From: Heterobasidion occidentale
Lineage: Eukaryota; Basidiomycota; Agaricomycetes; Russulales; Bondarzewiaceae
Length of the DNA: 64,000 nucleotides
Assembly (NCBI GenBank): GCA_039111635.1
Contig: JBCAQO010000010.1
Span: 1,054,001 to 1,118,000, forward strand
Direction: 5' to 3'
Both the position numbers and the translations under genes were made by a program. This document shows positions 32,279 through 42,823 of the stretch, piece after piece. The notes under the pieces are model-generated. The model worked only from the letters and a program-made list of their open reading frames with translations. It was not told the DNA's origin and did no database searches. Numbering within the stretch: position 1 is the first letter of the stretch; every line of letters starts with the position of its first letter.

Positions 32279-34588
32279 ATGTCGAGCGTCCTCGTCGACA
32301 GCGCGGCAGCACCGGCGACAATCGAAAATTTGCAGCAAATGTGCGTCTGAAGTTATGTGGTCACATTCAAGTCTAACTCTGATGCTTTGACCGTCGATCC
32401 TTGCTCCTTATAGCCTCGCGGGGAAGGTACAGTGTGATCCTTGCTCGTTTGCAACTTCCGTACTCATGCCCATGCTTTGAATCGATTTTGATGAATGAGT
32501 AGTATTTCTTCCTAGCGACGTTAACGGTCCTGTTGTATGATCATCTATTGACACTACCAGAGGAGGTGGGCGTGAGCCTATGACAACTTAATACTAAGGC
32601 TCACGAATACGCAATGGGGACATTGGAGACAGGTATCGACTGTGTGGAAGAAGAAGAAAACATATGGTACGCCTCGTTCCGCCCCGTTCCGCACGATTTT
32701 GTTGGTCACTAATGCATTACCCCGCGTCGGCTGTGACATCATAGTTCTCTGCTTATTCCTCCTCGTACGCTCGTCTGTACACTAGCTGCATCGACTTTGC
32801 TCAGTCCGCACCAGATTCGTTACTATGCTCCAATAGCTGTATCTATCGTCGCAGTCGGTGCGTTCTGTCGCCCATAAGATGGCATCGCTGGGATCTCAAT
32901 CACCATATATTGCAGGCTTCTTTTCCACCGCCATGACCCGCGAGCGGTAAGTAACATCCTGATCGGTCCTCCGCGCTTCTTCTTCCGGTATTTTTTCTTT
33001 CCGGTGCCTCAACAACATGTCTTCGAGCATCGCGAGCCTCGACTCGACATACCAATTGCTCAGACGGAGTCGCTTTCCATCAAACAAAGGCTTACATTTT
33101 TTTCCTCATCTAGGTGCAAAAACTGGATGCTATTCCTTCCGCTCGGTATTACCATGCCGCTCATGCTCTTCCCAGGTATCCTAATGCTTGTTCGGTGCGC
33201 ATCCTCTTTCAAATCATCTCTTCTTCTGCCATTTTGCGGTTCCCACCCTTCCTCCGTGCTTGTCGTGCAACCTTGCCCCTGCCCCTTCGTTCACGGCATG
33301 CTGACTATGACCTGCTTCTCCTTTACACGGTTCCAAAGAACAGGGTATACGCGCTCTACAATCGGAATAAGATCATTCTCGGCCTGCTTTCTACCATCTT
33401 GCTCGCCCAGACCATCACAGGCATATGGCAGTATACACTCCCAGGGGGAACACGTGAGTTCTATGTTGGGCCGCAGACCTCCGTATTTCGCTGCTAATGC
33501 CGTATATGGTCTTCGCGCGCATTTGTAGCCGCGCCGCTTCCGATTGACAACTATGAATTCCACTGTACGCTTCGAAAATTTCGTATCATATATCAACTAT
33601 AACCCTCTCATTTGTAACCGTTCCCACGAACAGTTTGCATCTATCTCCCGCCGAAAAGGATGTGCGTCATCCCTCTTGCCACATGGTGCATCGGCTCTGA
33701 TGGTTTCGATCATACAGCGGTCGGGTGTCAACCGTATATGTATTCATGGAGCTCGGCTATGACTCCCTTATTTTCCTGCTCACGATCGCACGCACAGTCT
33801 ACATGCATTGGAAGCACCAGCGTAGTGGTCCAAGCAGGCGCACGCTGATGGACAAGCTCATTCGCGACGGCGCTGCGTATTTCGCGTAAGTACAGTGCTT
33901 TGCATGCCTCACGAGGAGAGTCGAGACTAATATCGAGGAATCATGCTACTAGCGCCATTTTCTCGATGAATCTGAGTTGGGTCATCATGATCATGTATGC
34001 ACCTACCGGCCTTCGAGCGATCGCGTCGGTGTAAGTTCCGCCCTTCTGTTTGTGCTGTCAAATACTGACAGGCTCCCCTTCTCCTCTCTAAAGCCCCTCA
34101 GCATGGTAAGCCTGTGCCATCCTGCGTGACACGAACCCTGAGTTTGACTTGAATGGTCGCGCAGCATCACAACCGTGATGATATCACGCATCACGCTCAA
34201 CCTCCGCGTCACCGTCTACGGGCCCGCACAGCTCGACGAGCGCACCATGCCGCGCAAGGGCGCTGCCCATGACATCCCGCTGACGCCTCTCCGCTCCCCG
34301 CGCTCTCGGCGCTTCGACCCTTCCGAGTCAGCGACGCAGGGCCTTACGGTGCACGTGCGCACGGAGATCGAGGACGACTCGTACGGGGGACACGCGTGGT
34401 CGCATGGGGAGGCGGACACGGGCGCCGAGTACGCGCTGAACTCGTTTGGACAGGGCGGCGGTGTTGGGGACGTGAGTCGAGGTAACGTGAGTCGTTCTGG
34501 ATCGGCCGCGAGTGCAAATGTGAATGCGGTCGCTCGGAATCGGCTAGACAGCGTCGAGTCGGATACTGTGGTCGGGAATGCGGTTTGA
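32279..34588 (+). CDS. DUF6533-domain multi-pass membrane protein, copy B
   Basis: The start MSSVLVDSAAAPATIENLQQM is followed by an intron within the Ile codon of IL-AGK, then YFFLATLTVLLYDHLLTLPEE, VSTVWKKKKTYG, a second extra intron before IRYYAPIAVSIVAV, WMLFLPLGITMPLMLFPGIL, VYALYNRNKIILGLL, CIYLPPKRIGRVSTVYVFM, the helix ending SLIFLLTIARTVYMHW, and IFSMNLSWVIMIMYAPTGL. The 12-nt exon 34094-34105 precedes the tail ITTVMISRITLNLRVTVYGP. The tail is the longest of the three copies and ends NRLDSVESDTVVGNAV. Residue identity to copy C is visibly higher than to A. Function is unknown; an integral membrane role in signalling or transport is only a guess. Confidence 0.85.
34094..34105 (+). 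other. 12-nt microexon in DUF6533 copy B
   Basis: CCCCTCAGCATG lies between ...TAAAG and GTAAGC. It has the same phase and position as in copies A and C. Confidence 0.8.
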
Positions 34589-35225
34589 AGCGATGCCATG
34601 TATGGTCGAGTTACGAGTCCGTTGTCATTATTCTCCTTGTGCATTAGACATACATACATCTTAGGTACAACGTTATAGCAGCTCTATTGGAACTTCTTGA
34701 AGAATCATCTGTTGCGCCATCGTATCTTGCGTCTCATTCACATAGCAAGTCACCGAGGGCAAAGTTTGTTCTTGGCGGTTCGCTGAATCTGTCAATGAAC
34801 TCGCCGTCGAAATTGGTGAGCTGGAGCTCGACTGATCATCAGTACCTCACTACTCTCCCACTGTCAAAAGCGTCCATATTCTCAAATCAGAGGCTGTTGA
34901 ATTCCATGGCTAGTGCGGGCGCGTTGGTCCCGGCCTACGATGGCTGGATTTCTACAGGATACCCGCACAACGTTGCTGAGCGCAGTGTGAACAAGTCTTG
35001 CATCCACTACATACATAGGTACACCATCTTGCAATGTCGTGTAAGAAGACTCGAAATTTTTGTCGTATTCTTCAATCGAAAAGAAGACACACCAGAGCCC
35101 TTGTAGATGTGCAATGGCGGAAGTAACCATTCGCACTGGACTCCCAAACGACCTGACAAACGCACTGCTCACCCTCCACGCGGCCTCATCCTTCCATGTT
35201 CCGTCTCTGCAACTCGAGCGGAATG
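34589..35225. other. Intergenic between DUF6533 copy B and uS17m
   Basis: The two genes converge here, so this should hold both 3' UTRs. A 139-codon plus-strand frame (34687-35106) starts MELLEESSVAPSYLASH but resembles no family I know and lacks splice or promoter support. Confidence 0.4.
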
Positions 35226-35720
35226 TCAAGCGGATAGGGTAGACTGCGCTTCCAGTGGTGGTGGCGGAGCTGGTGTCTCCGCAGCGTGTCCCAGGCCCGC
35301 GTGCGCACGCTCGCGCTCCTGTTCAGGGCTCTTGACCACCTTCTCCAGCGTGAAGCGTTTGCGTGCCGAAATGGGTGGGCAATTACGGATAAGAACAGAG
35401 TCGTCCATGCGCAGCTCTATGATCGCATATGTGACCACGCATCGCGTCAGAACCTACGCAACAGGCGTGAACGGGCAACGCACGATTCTTCTCGTCATGC
35501 ACGAGAAGCTTGGTACTCCTGAGTATGCGCTATCGAAAGATTGATCAAACATGGTTAGCTTCCGCGCAGACGCAGGCAAGGAGTTGAGAGATGTGTTGTG
35601 TGGATTTGCGCGCACCTTGCCAGTGAGCTTGTGGAACACCCAGCGCGACACAGTCACTGTCGCCGTCTTGTTCATAAATCCGACCTTGGTGACAAGGCCT
35701 GTGAAGGCCATGGGAGGCAT
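35226..35720 (-). CDS. Mitochondrial small-subunit ribosomal protein uS17m
   Basis: Three exons on the minus strand: 35720-35616, 35529-35484 and 35416-35226. The protein starts MPPMAFTGLVTKVGFMNKTA and continues VSRWVFHKLTGK, RILRSTKLLVHDEKN, then LRMDDSVLIRNCPPISARKR and FTLEKVVKSPEQERER, ending in an Ala/Pro-rich tail. The order matches the S17 OB-fold: the TGxV..K...T strand, the K..VHDE.N turn and the D.V.I..CPPIS motif. The fungal mitochondrial form carries a C-terminal extension like this one. It should bind 16S-like rRNA in the mitoribosome small subunit. Length is about 113 residues. It is transcribed against the flanking DUF6533 genes and looks intact. Confidence 0.88.
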
Positions 35721-37118
35721 TTTGGCGAAAGAGTGAAGGCGCAGAGCTGGCCGTGAGCGACGATGTCAACGCTTTTCGGAAGACTGAATTTCCCAATCAG
35801 GTGCAAATCCGTGGAAATGGGCGTAAAACACTGTCACAGAGTTACGCCGAAAATATGCTACTCTTCCTTTTCTACTCCCAATTTACTCTCAATATCAAGT
35901 ACTTATCAGCGCCGTTTTTCGCTATCGAAATGAACGTGTTCATGATGGAAATCCACAGTATGCTGTCCTACGGGGCGGGAAGCTAAGAGGTGACATGTCT
36001 CAGCATGCAGTCAGCGAGCGACAGTAATTTCTTGCACAACTTGTCTTCGACTGGGAACATGCAGCGCAAGAAGGTCTTGGACAATTAGGTCGGCTCGTCT
36101 CCATTTCGACTCTTCTGATGCTCTGTCTAGTGGCTTTCGTTGACAACTATCAGCACAGTATAACACCCCGGGAATCTATGAGGACTTCGGCCAGTTGTCA
36201 ATTGAGAGTGAATCCTATTGAGAAATGATGCAACGAGATCCTGTAATGGATCATTCGCGGCACCGGTATTAATTGAGTGCAGGTGAGCAGATGGTGATAG
36301 TGTCGTTGTGAGCTCCAGGGGAGGCGGCTGATTTATTACAATATGCACGGTACAGATCAAAACAGTCGGAATGATATTCACGAAAATCACACAACGATCA
36401 CCCTGTTGACCCGCGTTGCCACCGCTAAGGGACAACCCGTTGTGGCGTCGAGGAGCGCGGGTCACGACTACCAGGGGTCATTTGAGTATCATTCGTCGAA
36501 GATTCGAATTGGACTGTTAGATGTAAGCCTACTTGAGCTTCATCAAACTTACTCTCCGAAAACAGCAGCACTTGTCGGGACCTCGGGACTTGACAGAGGA
36601 AGCTATACAACAATTCGAGAAAGCTCATCCCCAAACTGGAAATCCTACTCCTAGTCACGTTCATTCACTGAAGATGTCGCCGCCCATGCAACTTGTACGC
36701 GTCTGACGTTCAATGTCGTTCCGCAATGTTGCTCGGCACCTTTCAAATCTGCATGAGGCTCGACAACACGGTGCCGCCGTCTAGATCCATCATCACTCTC
36801 TTCGCCGAATTTCTCTTTTTTCTTTCTCTTCAGTAGGTGCTCTTCTATATACGCCGACGAGCGCTTGGGAAGGCAGGCGTTATCATACATAGCCCTTTCC
36901 CGGCTGCAGATGCTTTCGCGGCATCCCGTGTCCACGGGTCTTTCTATAAAATGGGACCGTCTGTTATGTGGATACGTGCACCTGTCCGAAGCCAACATCA
37001 ATTTATTTCTTTCACCTCTCCTCTACCACCTCTCCTTGCTTGCTTCAGTCGTATTTCGGGGCTATTCACCTGATACTGGCGCAAGACACAAGTCTGGCTG
37101 GAAGCCCGTGCACCTGAT
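35721..37118. other. Intergenic, 1.4 kb; contains the copy C promoter
   Basis: The left side is the upstream region of the uS17m gene. No other gene is recognisable. The right side holds a TATA box (36945-36951), then CT-rich sequence leading to DUF6533 copy C. Confidence 0.45.
36945..36951 (+). promoter_or_regulatory. TATA box of DUF6533 copy C
   Basis: TATAAAA lies 168 bp before the ATG at 37119, with a C/T-rich stretch (37015-37055) between them. Distance and setting fit a fungal core promoter. Confidence 0.55.
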
Positions 37119-39177
37119 ATGGCTAGCACATACCTCGTCGACCCTGTTGCGGCTCCCACAACTATTGAGAATCTGCAACAAATGTGCGTCTTACTTTTCT
37201 GATTCGATTTCAACTATTTGACCCTCGCTATACGTAGTCTTGGAGGGAAGGTGTGGTGCAATCTTTCAGTGTGAAAGCGTATTCGCTCATATCTGTCCTT
37301 TTCCGGGTTCAGTTTTTCTTCCTGGCAATGCTGACGGTCCTATTATACGACCATCTTTTGACCCTTCCGGAGGAGGTGAGCTCGATCATGAGAGATGAGA
37401 GCCGTTCAAAAAGCAGAGTTCACGAATGCACAATGCGCGTCCCTACAACAGGTCGCAACTGTGTGGAAGAAAAAGAAGACTTACGGTAGTGCCGCTCTTT
37501 CTCATATCTGGTTCTAATGTTTACTCATGCATCGCCCCGCATTGTCTGCGTAACACAGTTCTCTGCTTGTTTCTCTTCGTGGGTCTTTTACTTCACTCCC
37601 TCGAATTTTATCTTATCGAGACTATGTTAGATTCGATACTACGCCCCAGTAGCTGTGTCCATCGTTGCATTCGGTACGCTGTTAAGCATATAATGATGCA
37701 GCCCCTGTTCTCAATGTATACTTTCAGGATTCTTCTCGACTGCTATGACCCGCGAACGGTAAGTCACGTACAAGTTTCTTTGTATAACTTCCTCCGGTGA
37801 TCTTCCTCGGTGCCTATGTCAAAAATTTGACCCCATGACCTGCTCAATAGCCCATTCAACAAGTGCTCACACTGATATGTTGCACTATAGGTGTAAAAGT
37901 TGGATGCTATTCCTCCCTCTTGGCATCATCGTACCCCTTATGCTCTTCCCAGGTATACTTATGCTGGTTCGGTGGGCACTCCTTTCATTCTATATCGTCC
38001 CGCTCGTCCGCGTGGCCCCCAGGCCCCTCTTTCGCCGCATACTGATGACGTTTCTTTTGTTCCGTGATCGGGTTCGATGATCAGGGTATACGCGCTCTAC
38101 AACCGCAACAAAATTATCCTCGGCACGCTTTCTACATATCTGTTGGTCCAGACCATTACGGGCATATGGCAGTACACGCTTCCGAGCGGGACACGTATGT
38201 CCTACTTTTAGCTCCCCCAAATGAATGATCACGCTTACGACGTCTATACTGTCCACATACATTTACAGCGGCCCCGCTCTCACTGGACAACTATGAGTTT
38301 CATTGTACGTCCGAGCTGTCTATTACTAGAGCAACATGATACCTACATAGATCTATCTCCTATATTCAGTTTGCATATATCTCCCGCCGAAGAGGATGTA
38401 CGTTGCCAATCGTCAATCACGTCGCATGATACCAAGGCCTAATTTGACGGCTTCATCGAAACAGTGGGCGAGTGTCGACGGTGTATCTGTTCATGGAGCT
38501 TACCTACGACTCGCTCATATTTCTTCTCACCATTGCGCGCACGATTTACATGCACTGGATGCATCAACGTAGTGGGCCAAGCACACGCACGCTCATGGAC
38601 AAGCTGATACGTGATGGCGCTGCGTATTTTGCGTGCGTATCAATATCTGCTACACATGGGAGGAGAAAGATGGCCAGAGCGCTAATCTATGCGATCCCAG
38701 CGCGATTTTCTCCATGAATTTGACATGGGTCCTTATGATCATGTACGCGCCCACCGGCCTTCGCGCGATCGCATCCATGTAAGCGTTACTCATCGCGCGA
38801 TATATTTTAACTGACAAGATTGTCTCATCTTTTGTTTGAAGTCCATCTGCATGGTAAGCTACCACCATCTGAATTGAACTCTAGATTTTGTATCTAAATC
38901 TGCATACAGCGTGACGACAGTGATGATCTCGCGCATCACGCTCAACCTCCGTACCACTGTCTACGGACCGCCAATGCTCGATGAGCGCACCGCTGCACGC
39001 CACGGCCCCAACGCTATCCCACTTGTGCCTCTGGAATCCGAACGCTCTAGGCGCTTCAACCGTACCGCGCCTAAATCTCCAAGCATTGCGGTGCCTGTAG
39101 GCCCAGAAACGGGAGGCCATTCGTACATGGGACATACTTTCACTTCCGAGGAAGTGGATACGGAAAATTTGGGTTAG
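37119..39177 (+). CDS. DUF6533-domain multi-pass membrane protein, copy C
   Basis: It begins MASTYLVDPVAAPTTIENLQQ, then the split ILGGK, FFFLAMLTVLLYDHLLTLPEE, VATVWKKKKTYG, LCLFLF joined across an intron to IRYYAPVAVSIVAFGFFSTA, MTRERCKSWMLFLPLGIIVP, VYALYNRNKIILGTLSTYLL, CIYLPPKRIGRVSTVYLFME, TLMDKLIRDGAAYFA and IFSMNLTWVLMIMYAPTGL. The 12-nt exon is at 38842-38853. The tail opens VTTVMISRITLNLRTTVYGP and stops at 39177, shorter than in copy B. It shares both extra introns with copy B, so the B/C duplication is probably later than the split from A, or A lost them. Intact by eye. Confidence 0.85.
38842..38853 (+). other. 12-nt microexon in DUF6533 copy C
   Basis: TCCATCTGCATG lies between ...TTGAAG and GTAAGC and encodes the same PSAC junction as in copies A and B. 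Confidence 0.8.
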
Positions 39178-39887
39178 TATCACGTCCCTCGAGTCGAACG
39201 GGAGGATGTCATTGGAGAAGAGATCTCGTAAGCTGCCTCTCATATGTACTTGTGGATCTTGTTGCGCATTGAATATGCGCTCGGCGCCTTGGGCTTCCTT
39301 GACGTTACCTTCAGGACATTTCATCCTGTTTCCTGACTTGCCCAGCTTAGCTGTTGCCGTTCTGCCGGTTGGAGCTCCGATAGTAAGCCGCACGGTCGAT
39401 AGTCGGCCGTCTTCGGCACCATCGACACTTGTCACGATGATACATTTTCCGACAACAGTGATCATGATGGGGTTTTTTTTCGTACTGCCCCAGATATCAA
39501 GGTCAGGTGTATGTCCACGGCGGGCTACTCAACAGCAGAGCTGCCTGGTGTAGAGGATGCTCGCGATTTCCAGGTTTTATGTAATCAATGCACCAACACC
39601 TTTTCGCCTATCGTTTTCCATCTATTTTTTCTAAGGCATCGAATCAAGTACACATCTCATATAAATGGTTGATCAGAATTTCGGACGAACATAATGAAAT
39701 TCGTATTGGCCAGCCAACGGCCGTAAACAGCGCGAAACCCGCGGCTCTCCATATAGCATTATGGATCTTTTTTATTGCCTTATCCTCCACTCGCAGCTCA
39801 CACTGAACAACCTCTTGTCTTATTCCGCCCTTACACCTGTGTTCACGTCCGGTCTACTCAACTCTCACTTGCGAACTTCGAACTAGC
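39178..39887. other. Intergenic between DUF6533 copy C and the SUZ gene
   Basis: This should hold the 3' UTR of copy C and the promoter of the SUZ-domain gene. Nothing else is recognisable. Confidence 0.4.
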
Positions 39888-40684
39888 ATGTCAGTGGTAG
39901 ATATCGCAGATCCTTGGGACCAGCCATCTGTATGTCTCCGTCCGACTCGATCAATGCGATCTAACGGAAAAGATGCTGAGGGTTTGTACAGACATCAAAC
40001 CGTATAGCCTCTCACCGTGCTCCTGTACAGTCAGTTCCTGACGACTGGGATGACTCTGAAGAGGATGAAGATAATCAGAAGATATGGGAGAATGCGTGCG
40101 TCTTTGTATCTTTCAGCTTCTTCAGACTTCCCTCCCTGGCTCTGATGACCGCCATACTACCTCCCATCTTGATCGGATTCAAAACCTGTAGCAATGTGAA
40201 AGCCCCCATGCCCGAGCTCGTGATCTCACCGTCCAGCACAAGCAATAGCGGGCAAACTTCCCTCCCACGCGCCGCCTTCCAGACCCCTATCCGCATTCTT
40301 AAACGATCCCCTAACGGCACTGCTAACGGCAACGCCACCTCAGGCGCATCGTCATCTGCCCAGGCCTCGTTCGCAGAGCGAGAAGCTCGCTATCACGCTG
40401 CGCGTGAGCGGATCTTTGCCGATGTCGGGCCGCGCAGCGGTAACGATTCAACTCAGCCAGCGGTGAACCGCATTCCTGGAGCGGTTTTGAGTGTCGTGCG
40501 GAATCCACGGGGACCTGCGCTGGATGTGTCTGAGAACGCCGCTGCAGAGCAGCCGGTGCGAGGTTTTTCTGTTCGTGGTCGTGGACGAGAGCGAGGAATG
40601 GGGCGCAGTAAAGATAGTAAAGGTGGCCCTGGCGTGGCTAACGGTGCTACCACGGATGTTGCAACACAGGAGAGTGCGCGCTAG
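39888..40684 (+). CDS. SUZ-domain-containing protein
   Basis: Exons 39888-39929, 39992-40095 and 40192-40684 join in frame with introns of 62 and 96 nt, giving about 212 residues. The start MSVVDIADPWDQPS is followed by an acidic stretch DDWDDSEEDEDNQKIWENA, as at the N-terminus of SZRD1-type proteins. The SUZ core is RILKRSPNG, then SFAEREARYHAARERIFADV; this short motif binds RNA in related proteins. The C-terminus is rich in Arg and Gly (RGFSVRGRGRERGMGRSK), which supports RNA binding. No membrane segment or enzyme domain is seen. A role in post-transcriptional regulation is inference from the family. Confidence 0.82.
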
Positions 40685-40990
40685 ACTGTATACCTATCAT
40701 TCTGTGAGTCGTTTTGTTCTTTGGACGCCATGTGTTTGTGATGTTGACGGACGGGTGATCATCATCCCGGATATCTGCACTTTAGGTATTCTTGCCGCTG
40801 TATTTATGTCTACGCAGATTTTCAATTCGTCATTAGTCCTCAGTTGGGTCTTAGGGTCTTCGAACCTGCTACCGTAGCGCATTCTGGTAGACCGACATGT
40901 CCATACAAAAACGAGGAAACACTGGACAGTGAACTCAAGCAGCCGGTGCGAAATACATTCGTCCGGCTCTGATATGCGAGATGAACTCCA
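40685..40990. other. Short intergenic gap between converging genes
   Basis: The SUZ gene (plus) and the F-box gene (minus) run towards each other, so this holds their 3' UTRs. No feature is seen. Confidence 0.4.
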
Positions 40991-42670
40991 TTAAGTGGAT
41001 GTGGCATAATGGTCATGCCACAAAGGCGCGCTCTCCGTGGCAGTATCCTCAGCAAGTAAATCACTGTCAAATTGGCCTTCTCCAGTGGAGAGATAATTGT
41101 CTGGGACCTTCCGTAGACCCAATGCCGTCGTGTCTACAGATACTTCACTCTGCGGAACTGCCTCTCCAAAGACAACGAGTTCTTCAAGCACGGCTCCACT
41201 GGCCTTCCTGGTGTCGACCACTCTTTGCAAGATATTGAAAAAATCTTTATGAATTATATGCTCGTCGTATATCTCCGGCATCTCGTACTGAAATTCAAGC
41301 CGCCTTAGGCTCGGGCACACTGGAGCCGCACTAGTGGAATGCGCAAGTGCAATCGCAAAGATGTCCAAGGATGTTCCAGTGACGTCAATAGTGTTGACGA
41401 AGGGAAAGCGGGAAAGTATAGGCGACCAATCGAGCCGCAGCTCGGAGATATGGATGGCGAGATCGTGAACAAATCTGACGTTGAAGTGTGCGAGGGTAGG
41501 AATAATATTATTTGCGGCTGCGTCATTCATAAGGTCGCCGGAGTCGATGACGGAAATTTTAAAGCTGGATGAATCGTCCAACTCTCCATCGACTGAGAAT
41601 CCACACTCCATGAAAGTTATACGAAGCGCTTTTATAGGCCTTTCAGCATAGGATGGAATCATATTGCGTGGCGCGGGCCAATATATTCGGACTTCAAGGA
41701 TGTTGACTTCGACGAACGTAGCAGATGGGATAGAAATATGATTAGTGAATTTAATACAGTCGGAGAGGGTGAAGACTCCTAGGCCGAGGGTTTTCAAATG
41801 CGAGAGCGTGACCATTGGGAAGTTCGGATCCTGCGATCCTGGAGACAGTGCATGTCCAAGGTGGAGATGCTCTAGCTGGGGCATATGCATAAGGGCGTGG
41901 AGCCATTCTGACAGTGGGTGGTGTGCGGCACCGGCTTCATTACGAATTTCCAAGGACGTCAGGCCAAAGAGGATCGGAGAAGCTGGATGAATGGTCAACT
42001 CGTGGATGAATAGCTTCTGGAGGCAGGGAGCCTTTCCATTAAAGATAGATGGCGGGACGATACGTGTAGCATATCGCAGATGTGCATAGCGTCTGGAAAG
42101 GTGCAGCTCTTCCAGCAATGGGGCGGGTGTCACGGAAAGAATTATTAATTCTACCACCTAGTCCACCAATCGCAGCTTCCGCGCGCGAGATATGCTCTCC
42201 ACAGCGAGTGCATTCAGCTCTGATAAGTGCCGCTTGCCGGGGCCATAATCTTGATGACAGTCCGAATTGAAACGGATATCAACAGACAACGGACGCGAGC
42301 GCAACAGCATTTCTCGCGTCCATCCCGGCGTGGAAAAAGTTATGTTTCGCCACAGAGAAGGCATGTTGACTGAGATTGACCGCCAACGGCGACAGACGCG
42401 GGTGAGGACTACACGGCCATAGGAGATGTCGAGGAGTCCGCAATTTCGGGGGTTCCACTCGCTCATATGAGCAATGTGCACGTGTTGAAATATATCGACG
42501 AGGATGTCAGGGACAAGACGGGAAAGCGGGGAATTCTGTAGAAATTGAAGCGTGGACGTCGTACGAAGCATGTTTGGCATTGTGAACGGCAGATCAGCAA
42601 AGACTAGGCTTTGAGCACAACTTTGGACAATTACCTGGTTTAAATTCGCGACGATACCATCGTTGTCCAT
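40991..42670 (-). pseudogene. F-box/LRR-like protein with an in-frame TAG
   Basis: An F-box of the basidiomycete type (SPLSRLVPDILVDIFQHVH, then VVLTRVCRRWRSISVNMPSLW) is followed by leucine-rich segments typical of such proteins. F-box proteins act as substrate adaptors of SCF ubiquitin ligases. At 42158-42160 the minus strand has TAG between ARKLRLVD and VVELIILSVTPAPLLEELHL, and the frame stays open for another 388 codons. No intron can remove the stop. Either the gene is a recent pseudogene, the base is wrong, or the stop is read through. Upstream ATGs in the same frame reach 42823; I prefer 42670 (MDNDGIVANL). Intact length would be about 560 residues. Confidence 0.75.
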
Positions 42671-42823
42671 TGCACCAACGTCAACGATGTTCCAGCATTC
42701 ACTAGAGCGTTCCAAGCTTTCAAGTTGTTGGCAGTCGCAACTGATAGATCGTGAGAAATTACTGGATCTCAACCGTTGCATTACGCCACGACAGTTCCCT
42801 CTTGATTTTCCAGTGCAACACAT

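Noticed and set aside
34687..35106. 139-codon plus-strand gene between DUF6533 copy B and uS17m
   Set aside because: No domain, promoter or splice support; position and composition fit the 3' UTRs of two convergent genes.
29035..39177. Biosynthetic gene cluster around the DUF6533 genes
   Set aside because: No backbone synthase (PKS, NRPS or terpene cyclase) is nearby; the P450 and the regulator lie 12-25 kb away with unrelated genes between.
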